DNA from: Variovorax sp. RA8
GTDB lineage: Bacteria > Pseudomonadota > Gammaproteobacteria > Burkholderiales > Burkholderiaceae_C
Assembly (NCBI RefSeq): GCF_901827175.1
Contig: NZ_LR594662.1
Coordinates: forward strand, 4,464,001 to 4,528,000
Length of the DNA: 64,000 nt
Reading direction: 5' to 3'
A program made the position numbers and the translations under genes. Below the pieces are notes generated by a model. It was not told where the DNA came from, did not search any database, and was given only the letters and a program-made list of their open reading frames with translations. This document shows positions 17,958-27,550 of the stretch, piece by piece; positions within the stretch are counted from its first letter, which is position 1; each line of letters begins with the position of its first letter.

Positions 17958-18012
17958 AAGTTATCTCCTGTTCGCGCAGCGCTTGCTACGGCGACAGGAA
18001 GTATGGGTATTC

Positions 18013-18065
18013 ATGACCAGGTGGTCATTGGAGTTCTGTTCGAAAAGCTTTAGTCGGGCTAAAGC
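18013..18065. promoter_or_regulatory. Two perfect palindromes between divergent operons
   Basis: The region between the DUF35 gene (minus) and the prpF-like gene (plus) holds two inverted repeats. At 18013-18028, ATGACCA is followed after 2 bases by TGGTCAT. At 18047-18065, GCTTTAG is followed after 5 bases by CTAAAGC. A further ATGACCA half-site occurs near 18093. These are good candidates for binding sites of a regulator shared by the two divergent units. I cannot name the protein; no regulator gene is adjacent, the nearest being the AraC gene at 20203. Confidence 0.5.
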
Positions 18066-18130
18066 GTGCAAGGCGCGCAATTCCACTAAAGGATGACCAA
18101 CCAAACTGAAATGACGGCGGGCAGGTGGAT

Positions 18131-19288
18131 ATGCATACTGAGGCAATGAAAGAACAAATTCGCGTGCCGGTCACCATGATGCGCGGTGGCACCAGCAAGG
18201 CTGTTTTTCTCGCGCAACGCGACGTGCCCACTGACCCGCAGGCACGTCAGAGATTTCTTCTCGCACTGTTCGGTAGCCCGGATGTGCGCCAGATCGATGG
18301 ACTCGGTGGCGCCGATATCTTGACGAGCAAATGCGCCATCATTGGCCCGCCCTCGCGATCGGACGCCGACATCGACTACACCTTCGTGCAGATCGGCATC
18401 GACAAGCCCACCGTGAGCTTCGAGATCGTCTGCGGCAACATTTCATCGGCTACCGGGGTCTACGCCCTGCAGGAGCGCTTGATCCCCGTGCAGGAACCGG
18501 TCACCACCGTGCGCGTGCACAACACCAACACCGGGAAGATCCTGCGGATGGCGGTGCAGTGTGCCGACGGCGAGCCGCGCGTGGAAGGCGACAGCGAGGT
18601 GGATGGGGTGCCCGGCACGGGCGCGGAGGTCGCATTGGACTACTCGGGCACCAGCGGGGCCACCACAGGCAAGCTGTTGCCCACCGGCCAGGCACGGGAC
18701 TGGGTGCACGTGTCCAGGCTCGGTCGCGACATCCCCGTCTCGGTCGTGGACGTGGGCACAGCCTGTGTGTTCATCCGTGCGGCCGATCTGGGCGTCACCG
18801 GCAAGGAGTTGCCCGGCCAGCTCAGCCCTGACATTTACGAGATGGCCGAGGAGGTGAGGCGGTGGGCCGTCGACCGTTGCCATCTGCCCGCCGAAGGCAT
18901 TCTCACGCCCTACCAGGTCCTCATCGGCGAAGCGCAAGACTACCGGACCATCGCCGACCGCGCCGTCGCGTCGTCAGAGATCGACTTCGTCGCGCGCATG
19001 GTTCTTCATGGTGGAGCGATGCACAAGGCATTCCCGGGCGGCGGCTCCGTGTGCCTTTCCGTTGCGGCGCAGATCGCGGGGACGATCCCCGCCGAAGCAC
19101 GAGGGAGCCACGCGGGGCCGGCGCGCATCCGCATCGGCCATCCGAGTGGGGTGATCCAGATCTTCGCGAATGTGGAACACACCGCCCAAGACGATTGGAC
19201 AGTGCGCGAAGTGCACTTCACGCGCACGGCCCGGCGCCTTTTCGACGGCACCGCCTACGTGCGGCGGGTCCTGCTCGAAGCCACCTGA
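18131..19288 (+). CDS. PrpF-family isomerase (4-oxalomesaconate tautomerase / 2-methylaconitate isomerase type)
   Basis: 385 residues from ATG 18131 (GTG 18125 and ATG 18146 are alternatives). The diaminopimelate-epimerase-like PrpF fold is shown by MMRGGTSKAVF, the typical entry motif, by the later GTACVF (DVGTACVFIRA) and by HGGAMHKAFPGG. PrpF proteins move protons or double bonds in unsaturated tricarboxylates such as 4-oxalomesaconate or aconitate derivatives. The gene is followed by an SDR 67 bases on. The fold is clear but the substrate is open; GalD-like tautomerase in protocatechuate or gallate breakdown is one option. Confidence 0.8.
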   Translation: MHTEAMKEQIRVPVTMMRGGTSKAVFLAQRDVPTDPQARQRFLLALFGSPDVRQIDGLGGADILTSKCAIIGPPSRSDADIDYTFVQIGIDKPTVSFEIVCGNISSATGVYALQERLIPVQEPVTTVRVHNTNTGKILRMAVQCADGEPRVEGDSEVDGVPGTGAEVALDYSGTSGATTGKLLPTGQARDWVHVSRLGRDIPVSVVDVGTACVFIRAADLGVTGKELPGQLSPDIYEMAEEVRRWAVDRCHLPAEGILTPYQVLIGEAQDYRTIADRAVASSEIDFVARMVLHGGAMHKAFPGGGSVCLSVAAQIAGTIPAEARGSHAGPARIRIGHPSGVIQIFANVEHTAQDDWTVREVHFTRTARRLFDGTAYVRRVLLEAT

Positions 19289-19355
19289 TTCCGTAGATGG
19301 AAACGGGCCCGGGAAGCGCATTGATGCGGATGAACACCATGACGAAAGCTTTTCC

Positions 19356-20135
19356 ATGAACACCCAGGATCTCTTTTCCCTACAAGGTCGCACGGCGCTG
19401 ATCACCGGCGGCTCACGGGGCATCGGCCGCATGATCGCCGAAGGGTTTCTGGCCCAGGGTGCACGGGTGTACATCAGCGCCCGCAAGGCCGAGGCCTGTG
19501 ATCTGGCGGCGCAGGAGCTGGCCAAGAACGGCCACTGCGTCTCGCTTCCCTATGACGTGTCCACGATCGCCGGCTGCCAGGCCTTGGCCGCTGGCTACGC
19601 TCAGCACGAACCCACATTGGACATTCTGGTCAACAACGCCGGCGCAGCCTGGGGTGAAGACTTTGATGCCTTCCCCGAAAACGGCTGGGACAAGGTGGTG
19701 GACTTGAATCTGAAAACGCCCTTCTTTCTGACGAAGGCGCTGGCTGAACCGCTGCGCGCTGCGGCGCAAGCCCGTGTGGCGAAGGTCATCAACATCGCGT
19801 CAACCGATGGCATCGGGCTCAATCCCCAGGAAAACTATTCCTACGTCGCCAGCAAAGCGGGCCTGATACACCTTACGCGGCGCATGGCGCTGCGTCTGGC
19901 CCAGGACAACATTGCAGTCAGTGGCATCGCGCCCGGCGCGTTTCCCTCCGAGATGAACCGCAACGCGCGCGACCATGGGGACAAGTTGTCCGAGCACATT
20001 CCCGCCAGGCGCATCGGTACGGTGGAAGACATCGCGGGCGCGGCCATTTTTCTGGCCTCGCGCGCGGGCGACTATGTGATGGGCGCCACCGTGGTGGTGG
20101 ACGGCGGCGTGACCCACGCCCGCGCCTACAGATAA
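19356..20135 (+). CDS. Short-chain dehydrogenase/reductase
   Basis: 259 residues from ATG 19356; the frame is open upstream but runs into the prpF-like gene. The nucleotide-binding motif is TGGSRGIGRM (about residues 18-27), NNAGAAWG is near residue 90 and the active site is YVASK preceded by the serine in NIASTDG. The C-terminus VMGATVVVDGG is typical for classical SDRs. It probably works on an intermediate shared with the PrpF-type enzyme. The substrate is unknown. Confidence 0.83.
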   Translation: MNTQDLFSLQGRTALITGGSRGIGRMIAEGFLAQGARVYISARKAEACDLAAQELAKNGHCVSLPYDVSTIAGCQALAAGYAQHEPTLDILVNNAGAAWGEDFDAFPENGWDKVVDLNLKTPFFLTKALAEPLRAAAQARVAKVINIASTDGIGLNPQENYSYVASKAGLIHLTRRMALRLAQDNIAVSGIAPGAFPSEMNRNARDHGDKLSEHIPARRIGTVEDIAGAAIFLASRAGDYVMGATVVVDGGVTHARAYR

Positions 20136-20202
20136 CTGCGCCAACGAGGTTCACACCCACTCCGACGTCCAACCAACGCCCACCGCGCCTGGCGGGCGCT
20201 TC

Positions 20203-21039
20203 TCAAGCTCCAGCCTGCAGCCGGTCGTTGATGTAAGTCACAGGGGGCTTGCCAAACGCCTTTTTGAACATGGTGATGAACGCTGACGGCGATTCATAGC
20301 CCAGGGAGTAAGCGACCTGTTGAACCGTAGCGCCCGCGGACAACTCCCGGAGCGCCACGATCATGTACAGCTGGCGCCTCCAGCGCCCGAAGCTCAGACC
20401 CGTCTGCGAAGTGCACAACCGGTTCAAGGTTCGCTCGCTGACACCCAGAGTGCGAGCCCAGCTCTGCAGCGTTCCCCGTTCCGCAGGATCCAGTGTGATG
20501 GCCCGCGAGATCCGGCGCAGCCGTGCATCCTTCGGCATCGGCAGCGACAGTTCTTCTCTCGGCATCAAGCTCAACTGCTCCAGCAGCACGCGGGCCAGCC
20601 GGTCCGTGGGATCTCCGGGCGCATAGCAGGCACCCAGCATGGCAAGGTGCTGGATCATTTCGCTGACCATCGGGCTCAGACGCAGCGTGCAACACTGTGT
20701 CGGCAAGGCGCCGCCATCGGCGCCAGGAGCCACCATCAGGTAGTAGATGACGGCATTGGCCGTGCTGTAGTTGCTGTGCGGCGTGCCGCCAGGTATCCAC
20801 ACTCCGGCCTGTGGCGGGACCATCCAGAGAGCGCCGGGGACGTCACAAGAGACAGCGCCGCGCAGCGCTATGACGAGTTGCGCCATCTCATGTTGGTGGA
20901 CCGGAATTTCGCGTTCGCGCTCCTCCACATCGACACGTAACGCCAGTACCGGCACTGGAAGCTGGTAGTCCAGCCCTTTCGGCTCGGCCTCTGCATTACG
21001 AAGAATTTCCGCGATCGATTCTGGTTGTACGGGAGCCAT
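20203..21039 (-). CDS. AraC-family transcriptional regulator with N-terminal cupin
   Basis: 278 residues. An N-terminal cupin (HQHEMAQLVIALRG, WIPGGTPHSN) is followed by two C-terminal helix-turn-helix motifs, the second around QQVAYSLGYESPSAFITMFKKAFG. It lies divergently from the FUSC efflux operon that starts at 21260, the usual place for the local activator or repressor of such a pump. Close homologues include regulators of drug and aromatic-acid efflux. The ligand is unknown. Confidence 0.85.
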   Translation of the reverse strand: MAPVQPESIAEILRNAEAEPKGLDYQLPVPVLALRVDVEEREREIPVHQHEMAQLVIALRGAVSCDVPGALWMVPPQAGVWIPGGTPHSNYSTANAVIYYLMVAPGADGGALPTQCCTLRLSPMVSEMIQHLAMLGACYAPGDPTDRLARVLLEQLSLMPREELSLPMPKDARLRRISRAITLDPAERGTLQSWARTLGVSERTLNRLCTSQTGLSFGRWRRQLYMIVALRELSAGATVQQVAYSLGYESPSAFITMFKKAFGKPPVTYINDRLQAGA

Positions 21040-21259
21040 TCGCAGCGCGATCCAAGTTCTGCGGCACGGCCGCGTGGACCGTCATGATGACCGAAAAAAG
21101 AAATCATTCGACCAAATATGTGATTTCCGGCGTGGCGCCAACCCCATACGATGAAGTCATGGAAATGATTCTTAACTGCAGCATCGCACGACGCAGGAGC
21201 ATCCGCCACCGACGCATCGACAGAGCAAGGCACCGGCAGGTGCCGCAAGGGCTTCCGGC

Positions 21260-23290
21260 ATGACAGGCCTGCCCCGCTTCACGCGCCCGGAACTATTGTT
21301 CTCCGCCAAGTGCTTCGCAGCAGCCACCCTGGCCCTGTACCTTGCCAGCAGTGCAGGCCTTTCCCGCCCCGTCTGGGCGTTGATGACGACCTACATCGTG
21401 GCCCATCCGCTCGCGAGCAACGTCCGGTCCAAGGCATTTTTTCGTCTGATCGGCACCCTGCTGGGCTGTGCGGCCACCATCGTCCTGATCCCGCCTTTGT
21501 CAGGTGCGCCGGAACTGTTGTCGTTGGCCCTGGCACTGTGGACCGGTCTGTGCTTGTACCTGTCGCTGCTGGATCGAAGCGCACGCTCCTACGTCTTCAT
21601 GCTTGCAGGCTACTCGGCAGCGCTGATTGGCTTCCCCCTGGTGGAGGCTCCTGCGTCGATGTTCGACACGGCCATCGCGCGTGTCGAGGAAATCGGACTG
21701 GGGATCCTGTGCGCGAGTCTGGTGCACAGCATCGTGCTGCCGGTCGGCCTGGCGCCATCGCTGCTTGGCGTCATGGACCGTGCTCTCGGCGACGCCCGGC
21801 GGTGGATGGACGACCTGCTCGCTACATGCGAACGCAGTGCAAAAGGTTCTGGCGCAGAACGCGTTGCAGCGGATCGCCTCCGCCTCGCGCTGGACATTAC
21901 CCAACTGCGGCTGCTGTCCACCCACGTGCCCTTCGACACCATTCACGTGCGCTGGACGGCCGGAGCCATCGGGACCATGCAGGACCGCATTTCGGCGCTG
22001 ACGCCAACCTTGATGGCAGCGGAGGATCGGCTCTGCGCACTCGAGGATGCCGAAGGCAAGCTGGCAGACGATATCTGCTCAGCACTGGCTCAGTTTCCCA
22101 GAGGGCTGGATGCCGACGCCTCCGAAGCCGCGCTGGACGAGGTCAGGCTCGCACTCCAGGCCATCGCCCGAGGCCCTTGCGCAACCCCCTGGATTCGGGC
22201 ATTGCGTATAGACCTCACCGCACGGTTGGAGGAGCTGCACACGCAATGGCGCGCCTGCGCCGCACTGCGCAGTGAGATCGGTGCCGGGCTGACCACGGGA
22301 ACGTCGCGCCTGCGGCACACCTCCGCACTCGGACAACGGGTGCTACATCGCGACAGAGGGCTGGCGTTGCGCTCTGCAGCCACGGCCGTACTGGCTACCT
22401 GTGTCGCGTGCGCAATTTGGATCTCTACCGGCTGGCCTGGCGGATCGGCCGCAGCCATGTCAGCCGCCGTCTTCTGCAGCTTCTTCGCGACCATGGACGA
22501 TCCGGTTCCCGCCATGCACAAGTTCGTTGCCGCCCTGCTGTGGTCGATCCCGGTGTCCATCTTCTACGTCCTCGTGGCGATCCCGTGGGCACGGAATTTC
22601 GAGATGCTGATGTTCAGCGTAGCCCCGCTTCTGCTTCTGGTCGGCTGCTATCTGGCGCGGCCCGCCAGTGCACTTGCGGCGCTGGGCATGTTCTTCGGCG
22701 TCGTGGGGACGCTTGCCCTGCACGACACGGCGAATGCCGACCTGGTGACCTTCATCCAGTCGAACGTTGCCCTACTCATGGGTGCGGTCGTCGCCACCCG
22801 CACGACCGCACTAGTGCGCAGCGTCAGCGCGGAATGGAGTGCACAGCGCCTGCGGCGAGCGACCTTGCTCGATCTGGCCGGACTGGTGTCACACCCCCGC
22901 CATGCGTCGGTGCGCGATGCCTTTGCCGGCCGCATGCTGGATCGCATCGCGCTCCTGATTCCACGAGCGGCTTCGCTTGGTGGACAGGCTGGTGAGACGG
23001 CTGCACGACAGGCGCTCCGCGAGCTGAGCATGGGTAGCGACATCGCGGCCCTCCAGCGGCAGCACGCAGGCCTTGCATCCAAGCACGTCACACGGCTGTT
23101 CGGCAGCCTGGACCGCGTACTGCGCGCGGAGCTTCCGGGTACGTCCATCGACCATGCGCCGTTGCTCAGCCAGATCGACGGCCTGCTGCTGGAAGCATTG
23201 CGCGCAGGTGGGTCCTTACCAGGCACATCCGCACTGGTCGGTCTGCGACGCAATCTATTTCCGACCGCGCCGGCCGCACTGCAGCCATGA
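21260..23290 (+). CDS. FUSC-family inner-membrane efflux protein (AaeB-like)
   Basis: 676 residues with two hydrophobic blocks of several membrane helices (about residues 15-180 and 370-520) split by a cytoplasmic region, the organisation of AaeB/FUSC proteins. The early segment SSAGLSRPVWALMTTYIVAHP is characteristic. With the DUF1656, HlyD and NodT-type genes that follow it would form a tripartite pump that exports aromatic carboxylic acids. The stop overlaps the DUF1656 start by 4 bases. Such a pump fits a strain that metabolises toxic aromatic or pyridine acids. Confidence 0.87.
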   Translation: MTGLPRFTRPELLFSAKCFAAATLALYLASSAGLSRPVWALMTTYIVAHPLASNVRSKAFFRLIGTLLGCAATIVLIPPLSGAPELLSLALALWTGLCLYLSLLDRSARSYVFMLAGYSAALIGFPLVEAPASMFDTAIARVEEIGLGILCASLVHSIVLPVGLAPSLLGVMDRALGDARRWMDDLLATCERSAKGSGAERVAADRLRLALDITQLRLLSTHVPFDTIHVRWTAGAIGTMQDRISALTPTLMAAEDRLCALEDAEGKLADDICSALAQFPRGLDADASEAALDEVRLALQAIARGPCATPWIRALRIDLTARLEELHTQWRACAALRSEIGAGLTTGTSRLRHTSALGQRVLHRDRGLALRSAATAVLATCVACAIWISTGWPGGSAAAMSAAVFCSFFATMDDPVPAMHKFVAALLWSIPVSIFYVLVAIPWARNFEMLMFSVAPLLLLVGCYLARPASALAALGMFFGVVGTLALHDTANADLVTFIQSNVALLMGAVVATRTTALVRSVSAEWSAQRLRRATLLDLAGLVSHPRHASVRDAFAGRMLDRIALLIPRAASLGGQAGETAARQALRELSMGSDIAALQRQHAGLASKHVTRLFGSLDRVLRAELPGTSIDHAPLLSQIDGLLLEALRAGGSLPGTSALVGLRRNLFPTAPAALQP

Positions 23291-23493
23291 TGCAAACGAG
23301 CTTTCTGGGGCTGTCCCTGCCATGGCTGTTGTTGCCGGCCATCGGCGCGCTGTCGCTCTCCAGGCTGAGCCGGCACCTGCTGGCCTTGGCTGGTGTCTAT
23401 CGGTGGGTCTGGCACCCACCACTCTTCGACCTGGCACTCGATGTCTTGACGCTCTATGCGTTGGCAAGACTCATCCAGATCTTCACTCGATGA
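23287..23493 (+). CDS. DUF1656 small membrane protein (AaeX-like)
   Basis: 68 residues with two hydrophobic segments (LPWLLLPAIGALSL and LDVLTLYALARL) and a short RHLLALAGVYRWVWHPP loop between them, typical of DUF1656/AaeX proteins. These small membrane proteins accompany FUSC pumps; their mechanistic role is not settled. It overlaps the FUSC gene by 4 bases and precedes the membrane-fusion gene by 41 bases. Confidence 0.85.
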   Translation: MMQTSFLGLSLPWLLLPAIGALSLSRLSRHLLALAGVYRWVWHPPLFDLALDVLTLYALARLIQIFTR

Positions 23494-23534
23494 CCACTTC
23501 TTGATGCCAGCCTCCCGCTGCTCGAGCCCGTTCC

Positions 23535-24518
23535 ATGAAACCTGATGTTCCCGCACTACCTTCCCGAGCGTCCCGTCTTGCACGCGCCGCCATCCGCCTG
23601 ACCGTGACGCTGCTCATGGCGGCAGCTGCCGGCTTAGCCGGCTGGCAGCTGTGGAGCTACTATGAGCTGTCCCCCTGGACCCGCAACGGACGTGTTCGGG
23701 CCGACGTCGTGCAACTGGCGCCCGATGTGTCCGGCATCGTTTCCGAGGTGGCAGTCAAGGACAATCAGTTGGTGGCCGCAGGCACGCTGCTCTTCTCGGT
23801 GGAGAAAGCCCGCTTCAATCTGGCCGCGCAGCAGGCTGAGGCCGCTGTGGCCGCACAGGTCATTGCCATTGGCAACCTGCAGATCACGCTCGCACAGGCG
23901 CAACGTGAAAGCGCTCGCAACGCGGAACTCGGCGACCTGGTATCGCAAGAGGCCCGAGAGCAATCACGCCTGCGTGTCGACCAAGCAAAGGGCGCGCTGC
24001 GCTCGGCCGAAGCGGCACTGCGGCAGGTTCGGATCGCCTTGAACACTGCGCGCCTGAATCTTCAGCGGACTGAAGTGCGCGCGCCGGTCTCGGGGCTGGT
24101 GACCAACCTGGATCTGCGGCCAGGCACACACACGAATGCAGGCCACCCCGTCATGGCTTTGGTGGAGAGCGGGGCGCTCTACGTCGAAGGCTACTTCGAG
24201 GAGGACAAGCTGCCGCGCATCCGGGTCGGCGATCGGGTCCATGTGCGTCCTCTGGGCGGTGGCTTGGTTGAAGGCACGGTGGAAAGCATCGCCGCCGGCA
24301 TTGCGGACCGGGACCGCAGTACCAGTGCAAACCTGCTGCCCAGTGTCAACCCGACCTTCAACTGGGTGCGATTGGCGCAACGCGTCCCCGTGCGGGTTCG
24401 GCTGGATCCGCTTCCTGCGGACACCCGGCTGGTCGCTGGCCAGACGGTCACGGTGGAAGTACTCGGAGAAGCGGGAACTGCGGCCGTAACGGTCTGTCCA
24501 TGGAGGAGCCGCGGATGA
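23535..24518 (+). CDS. HlyD-family membrane-fusion protein (AaeA-like)
   Basis: 327 residues. One N-terminal membrane helix (LTVTLLMAAAAGLAG) is followed by the lipoyl/barrel-sandwich half WTRNGRVRADVVQLAPDVSGIV, a coiled-coil hairpin (about residues 100-190, rich in AQQAEAAV and QSRLRVDQAKG) and a second half VRAPVSGLVTNLDLRPG. It bridges the inner-membrane FUSC protein and the outer-membrane channel. Its last 4 bases overlap the next gene. Confidence 0.88.
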   Translation: MKPDVPALPSRASRLARAAIRLTVTLLMAAAAGLAGWQLWSYYELSPWTRNGRVRADVVQLAPDVSGIVSEVAVKDNQLVAAGTLLFSVEKARFNLAAQQAEAAVAAQVIAIGNLQITLAQAQRESARNAELGDLVSQEAREQSRLRVDQAKGALRSAEAALRQVRIALNTARLNLQRTEVRAPVSGLVTNLDLRPGTHTNAGHPVMALVESGALYVEGYFEEDKLPRIRVGDRVHVRPLGGGLVEGTVESIAAGIADRDRSTSANLLPSVNPTFNWVRLAQRVPVRVRLDPLPADTRLVAGQTVTVEVLGEAGTAAVTVCPWRSRG

Positions 24519-25975
24519 GGGCCCAACCCCTTTCTATCGTCATCGTTGCTGCGGCGATTGTGTTGGTGGCTGGCTGTGCCCGCATGCCCGTTGGCCCGGA
24601 CTACGCTGCCCCTGAGCCGCTGTCAGCGATGCAGACAGCGTCTGCAGGCCCGTTCCAATCGGGCGCTGGCGTGGCCGCCGATATCGCTCTCCCATCGGAT
24701 TGGTGGCGGCTGTACCAGGAGCCGCAACTTGATGCCTTGGTCGAGGAGGCGTTCAAGCACAACACAGACCTTCGCCAGGCGGTGGCGAACCTGGAGCGGG
24801 ACCAGGCGTTGGAGGCCGAGGTTCATGGGGCCGAACGTCCAACGGTGACGGTCAACAGCGGCCCGGGCTTCGGGCATGCCTCAGGTCTCGCGTTGCTGCA
24901 GAAGGACCACGAGCCACCCGGCCGTTTCACGTACAGCGCGGGCGTGAGTGTGTCCTACCAGCTCGATCTACTGGGACAGCTGCGACGGGCCATCGAGGCC
25001 GCCGAGGCCGGTACGGACGCCGCCCAGGCAGCCGTCGACCTGGTCCGAGTGCATGTCGCTGCCGGTACGGCGAAGGCCTATGCGCAGGTGTGTTCGAGCG
25101 GCTTGCGCCTTCGTAGCGCGCACACATCGGTGCGACTACAGGAAGAGGCCGTTCGCCTTGCTGACAGGCTGCAGCATGCAGGCAAGGTCGGGGACATCGA
25201 CAGCGCACGTGCACGGGGACAGCTGGAGCAGCTTCGCGCCGCCATACCTCCGCTGCTGGCGCTACGCCAGGCTGCGCTGTACCAGTTGGCTACATTGACT
25301 GGAAAGGCTCCTCGGGACTTCCCAACTGCTGTCGCCGACTGCGAGCAACCGCCTCGGCTTGCTGGACTGCTTCCAGCGGGAGATGGCGCGGCCCTGCTGC
25401 GCCGCCGGCCAGACGTGCGGCAAGCAGAACATCGCCTCGCTTCAGCAACGGCCCGCATTGGCATGGCAACGGCCGAACTCTATCCCAAGGTGACTCTGGG
25501 ACTGTCCGCAGATTCGGCGGGTTTTGCCGCGGGTTTCGGCAACCGCGAGACCTTCAGCTACAGCCTGGGTCCGCTCATCAGCTGGACCTTGCCAAACACC
25601 GGGGTGGGCCGTGCGCGCATCGCGCAGGCTGAAGCCGCGACGCGGGCCGCAGCAGCGCATTTCGACGGCACGGTGCTGACCGCGCTGCGCGAAGTGGAAA
25701 CAGCCCTCAATGCGTACGCCCGTGCTCTCGACCGCCACACTGCACTGACGGCTGCTCGCGACCATCGCGCGACCGTGGCACGACAAACACGCGCGCTTTA
25801 TGTCCATGGCAAGACGGCACAGCTCGCGGCGTTGGATGCAGAACGGACGCTTGCGGCCAGCGAAGCAGCGTTGGCCGCCTCTCAGGCACAGCTGGCGGAC
25901 GACCAGTGCGCCGTCTTCCTGGGGTTGGGAGGGGGCTGGGAAGTCCAAGAAGCGTTGTCAGCAAGAACGCCCTGA
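24515..25975 (+). CDS. Outer-membrane efflux lipoprotein, NodT family
   Basis: 486 residues from ATG 24515, chosen because GGAGGAG lies 6 bases before it and because it couples to the HlyD stop (ATGA); ATG 24500 is the alternative. A lipoprotein signal ends LVAGC. The mature start has the typical VGPDYAAPEP, and two TolC-like repeats of long helices follow. This is the outer-membrane channel of the pump. It is the last gene of the four-gene efflux operon. Confidence 0.88.
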   Translation: MRAQPLSIVIVAAAIVLVAGCARMPVGPDYAAPEPLSAMQTASAGPFQSGAGVAADIALPSDWWRLYQEPQLDALVEEAFKHNTDLRQAVANLERDQALEAEVHGAERPTVTVNSGPGFGHASGLALLQKDHEPPGRFTYSAGVSVSYQLDLLGQLRRAIEAAEAGTDAAQAAVDLVRVHVAAGTAKAYAQVCSSGLRLRSAHTSVRLQEEAVRLADRLQHAGKVGDIDSARARGQLEQLRAAIPPLLALRQAALYQLATLTGKAPRDFPTAVADCEQPPRLAGLLPAGDGAALLRRRPDVRQAEHRLASATARIGMATAELYPKVTLGLSADSAGFAAGFGNRETFSYSLGPLISWTLPNTGVGRARIAQAEAATRAAAAHFDGTVLTALREVETALNAYARALDRHTALTAARDHRATVARQTRALYVHGKTAQLAALDAERTLAASEAALAASQAQLADDQCAVFLGLGGGWEVQEALSARTP

Positions 25976-26039
25976 CCCGAACAAGCGGCACAGCCCAGGC
26001 AACGTTGGCCACGCACGTCGAAGTGGCGAAGGAAGATCT

Positions 26040-27016
26040 TTGGACCGTCTGCTGTCGATGAGGGTGTTTCAACGCGTTGTCGACGAAGGCGGGTTCGCGC
26101 TCGCAGCGCGATCGCTCAACATTTCGCCAACTACAGTCACGCGACTGATCGGCGACCTTGAGCAACATCTAGGTGCCCGCCTCCTGCAACGTACGACCCG
26201 GCGGATGGCCCTGACAGAGGCGGGAGAGAACTACCTAGAGCGGCTGCGGTTGGCTCTTCAGGAATGGTCAATGCCGAGGCTGCTGTGGCAGCCGACGTTA
26301 CGGACCTGTCCGGTGTGCTTCGCGTCGTGTCGACGTCGACTCTCGCCACCAATCTGCTCGCGCCTGCCGTGCCGGCGTGGAGAAAGCAGCATCCACGGGT
26401 GAGCATGGAGATCATCGTGGACGATGCACCACTGAATCGGGCGGAGGAATTCGACGTGACATTCCTGGTTGGGGACGCCAACTTCAATGCCGACATCGTC
26501 GTGCGCCGGCTCTGGGAAAGCGATCGGATCCTATGCGCCTCCCCCCAATACCTGCGCGAGGCGGGAACGCCGAACGAAGCTCGAGATCTGGAGAACCATG
26601 TCTTCCTGCGCAATCCGTTCCGTCAGTCAGGTATGCATGGCGCAAGGCGCCTGCGTCTTCTGCCTGCAGGCCTTGCGCTGAAGGGCGGTCTGGTTGAAGT
26701 GGCGATCCAGGTTGGGCTTCCATCACCGAGTGTGGAGGTGCTGCAAAGAGCCGCGCTGAATGGCGCGGGCATTGCTCTGTTGCCACGGGTCCTGGTTGCT
26801 ACGGAGTTGAGAGACGGCAATCTGATTCATGTGCTGCCAGACTGGGTTGGTCCCGGCTACACCCTGCAAAATCGGCACCTCGTGCCGGTACGTACCCGCG
26901 CGTTTCTGGATTTCATTCAGCGTCTGGAGAAGCCATCCCCTCGTGGCATGGCGAGCGATCTGTTTGCAACAGGAGCGACGGCACCCAGCACGCTCTCGGA
27001 ATCCGTCCGTCCATGA
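26040..27016 (+). pseudogene. LysR-family regulator, broken by a frameshift
   Basis: The first part (TTG 26040 to about 26262) encodes the helix-turn-helix half: LDRLLSMRVFQRVVDEGG, ARSLNISPTTVTRLIGDLE. The second part, in another frame to the stop at 27014-27016, encodes the effector domain, with GVLRVVSTSTLATNLLAP and GAGIALLPRVL. The frames join at GCTCTTCAGGA/ATGGTC near 26263; one missing base restores a normal LysR protein of about 325 residues. The second half alone lacks a DNA-binding domain. The lesion may be real decay or a sequencing error. It follows the efflux operon by 64 bases and might once have regulated it. Confidence 0.8.
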
Positions 27017-27029
27017 TCGAAATGGAGCG

Positions 27030-27180
27030 GGTGGCGTCACCGATCGATGCGACCAGCGCACTGGCGGTGATGGAGCCAATGCCCGGCCCCATGGCCAGCT
27101 TGCGCCTGAGATCGCTGCTGCGGTGCCAGGCGTCAATCTTGTCTTCGAGCTCCTCGACCTGGCGATCAAGATCTTGAGAT
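27030..27180 (-). mobile_element. IS110-family transposase remnant (C-terminal fragment)
   Basis: On the minus strand a short stretch encodes LEDKIDAWHRSSDLRRKLA followed by MGPGIGSITASALVASIGDA. The second part is the helix-hairpin-helix typical of the C-terminal transposase-20 domain of IS110/IS1111 elements. No start, no catalytic DEDD domain and no element ends are visible, so it is a fragment of about 50 codons. It directly abuts the broken LysR gene and an IS5 fragment in the opposite orientation, marking a rearranged junction. Confidence 0.65.
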
Positions 27181-27221
27181 GATCGAGCAGCCGCTGGACG
27201 AGCAGACGGAATCTGTAGCCT

Positions 27222-27400
27222 AAGAGGACGCGCAAGCGCGAGTTTTTGGAGGAGATGGTGCGCGTGGTGCCTTGGGACGCGCTGGTGCAGATCGTGGCAC
27301 CGTACTACCCGAGCGCGAAGACCGGCCGCCCGCCGCTCGGCCTCGAGACGATGCTGCGCATCCACTACCTGCAGCAGTGGTTCCCCAATGCTCTGGATCG
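27222..27400 (+). mobile_element. IS5-family transposase remnant (N-terminal fragment)
   Basis: The plus strand encodes KRTRKREFLEEM, VVPWDALVQIVAPYYP and RPPLGLETMLRIHYLQQWF, the typical N-terminal domain of IS5-group transposases. The similarity stops at about 27385 and the DDE catalytic domain is missing. The stretch from about 27400 to 27550 contains no feature I can recognise. Together with the IS110 fragment this shows at least two old insertions between the LysR pseudogene and the DMT transporter. Confidence 0.7.
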
Positions 27401-27550
27401 TTCGTCGCCTGGATGCGGGATGAGCGCGGCTTGCCGCAGTGCACAGTTGAGCAGCGGCAATATCGAACGGCGAATAGTGCAAAGTCGTAGCGCATCGGGT
27501 TGTCCGCTGCCGCCAGTGTCGCGAGGAGGCAGAACGTGGCAACGAGAGCA

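Noticed and set aside
26264..27016. A separate gene for the second half of the LysR protein
   Set aside because: It starts inside the LysR linker, has only the effector domain and rejoins the first half by one base; better described as one broken gene.
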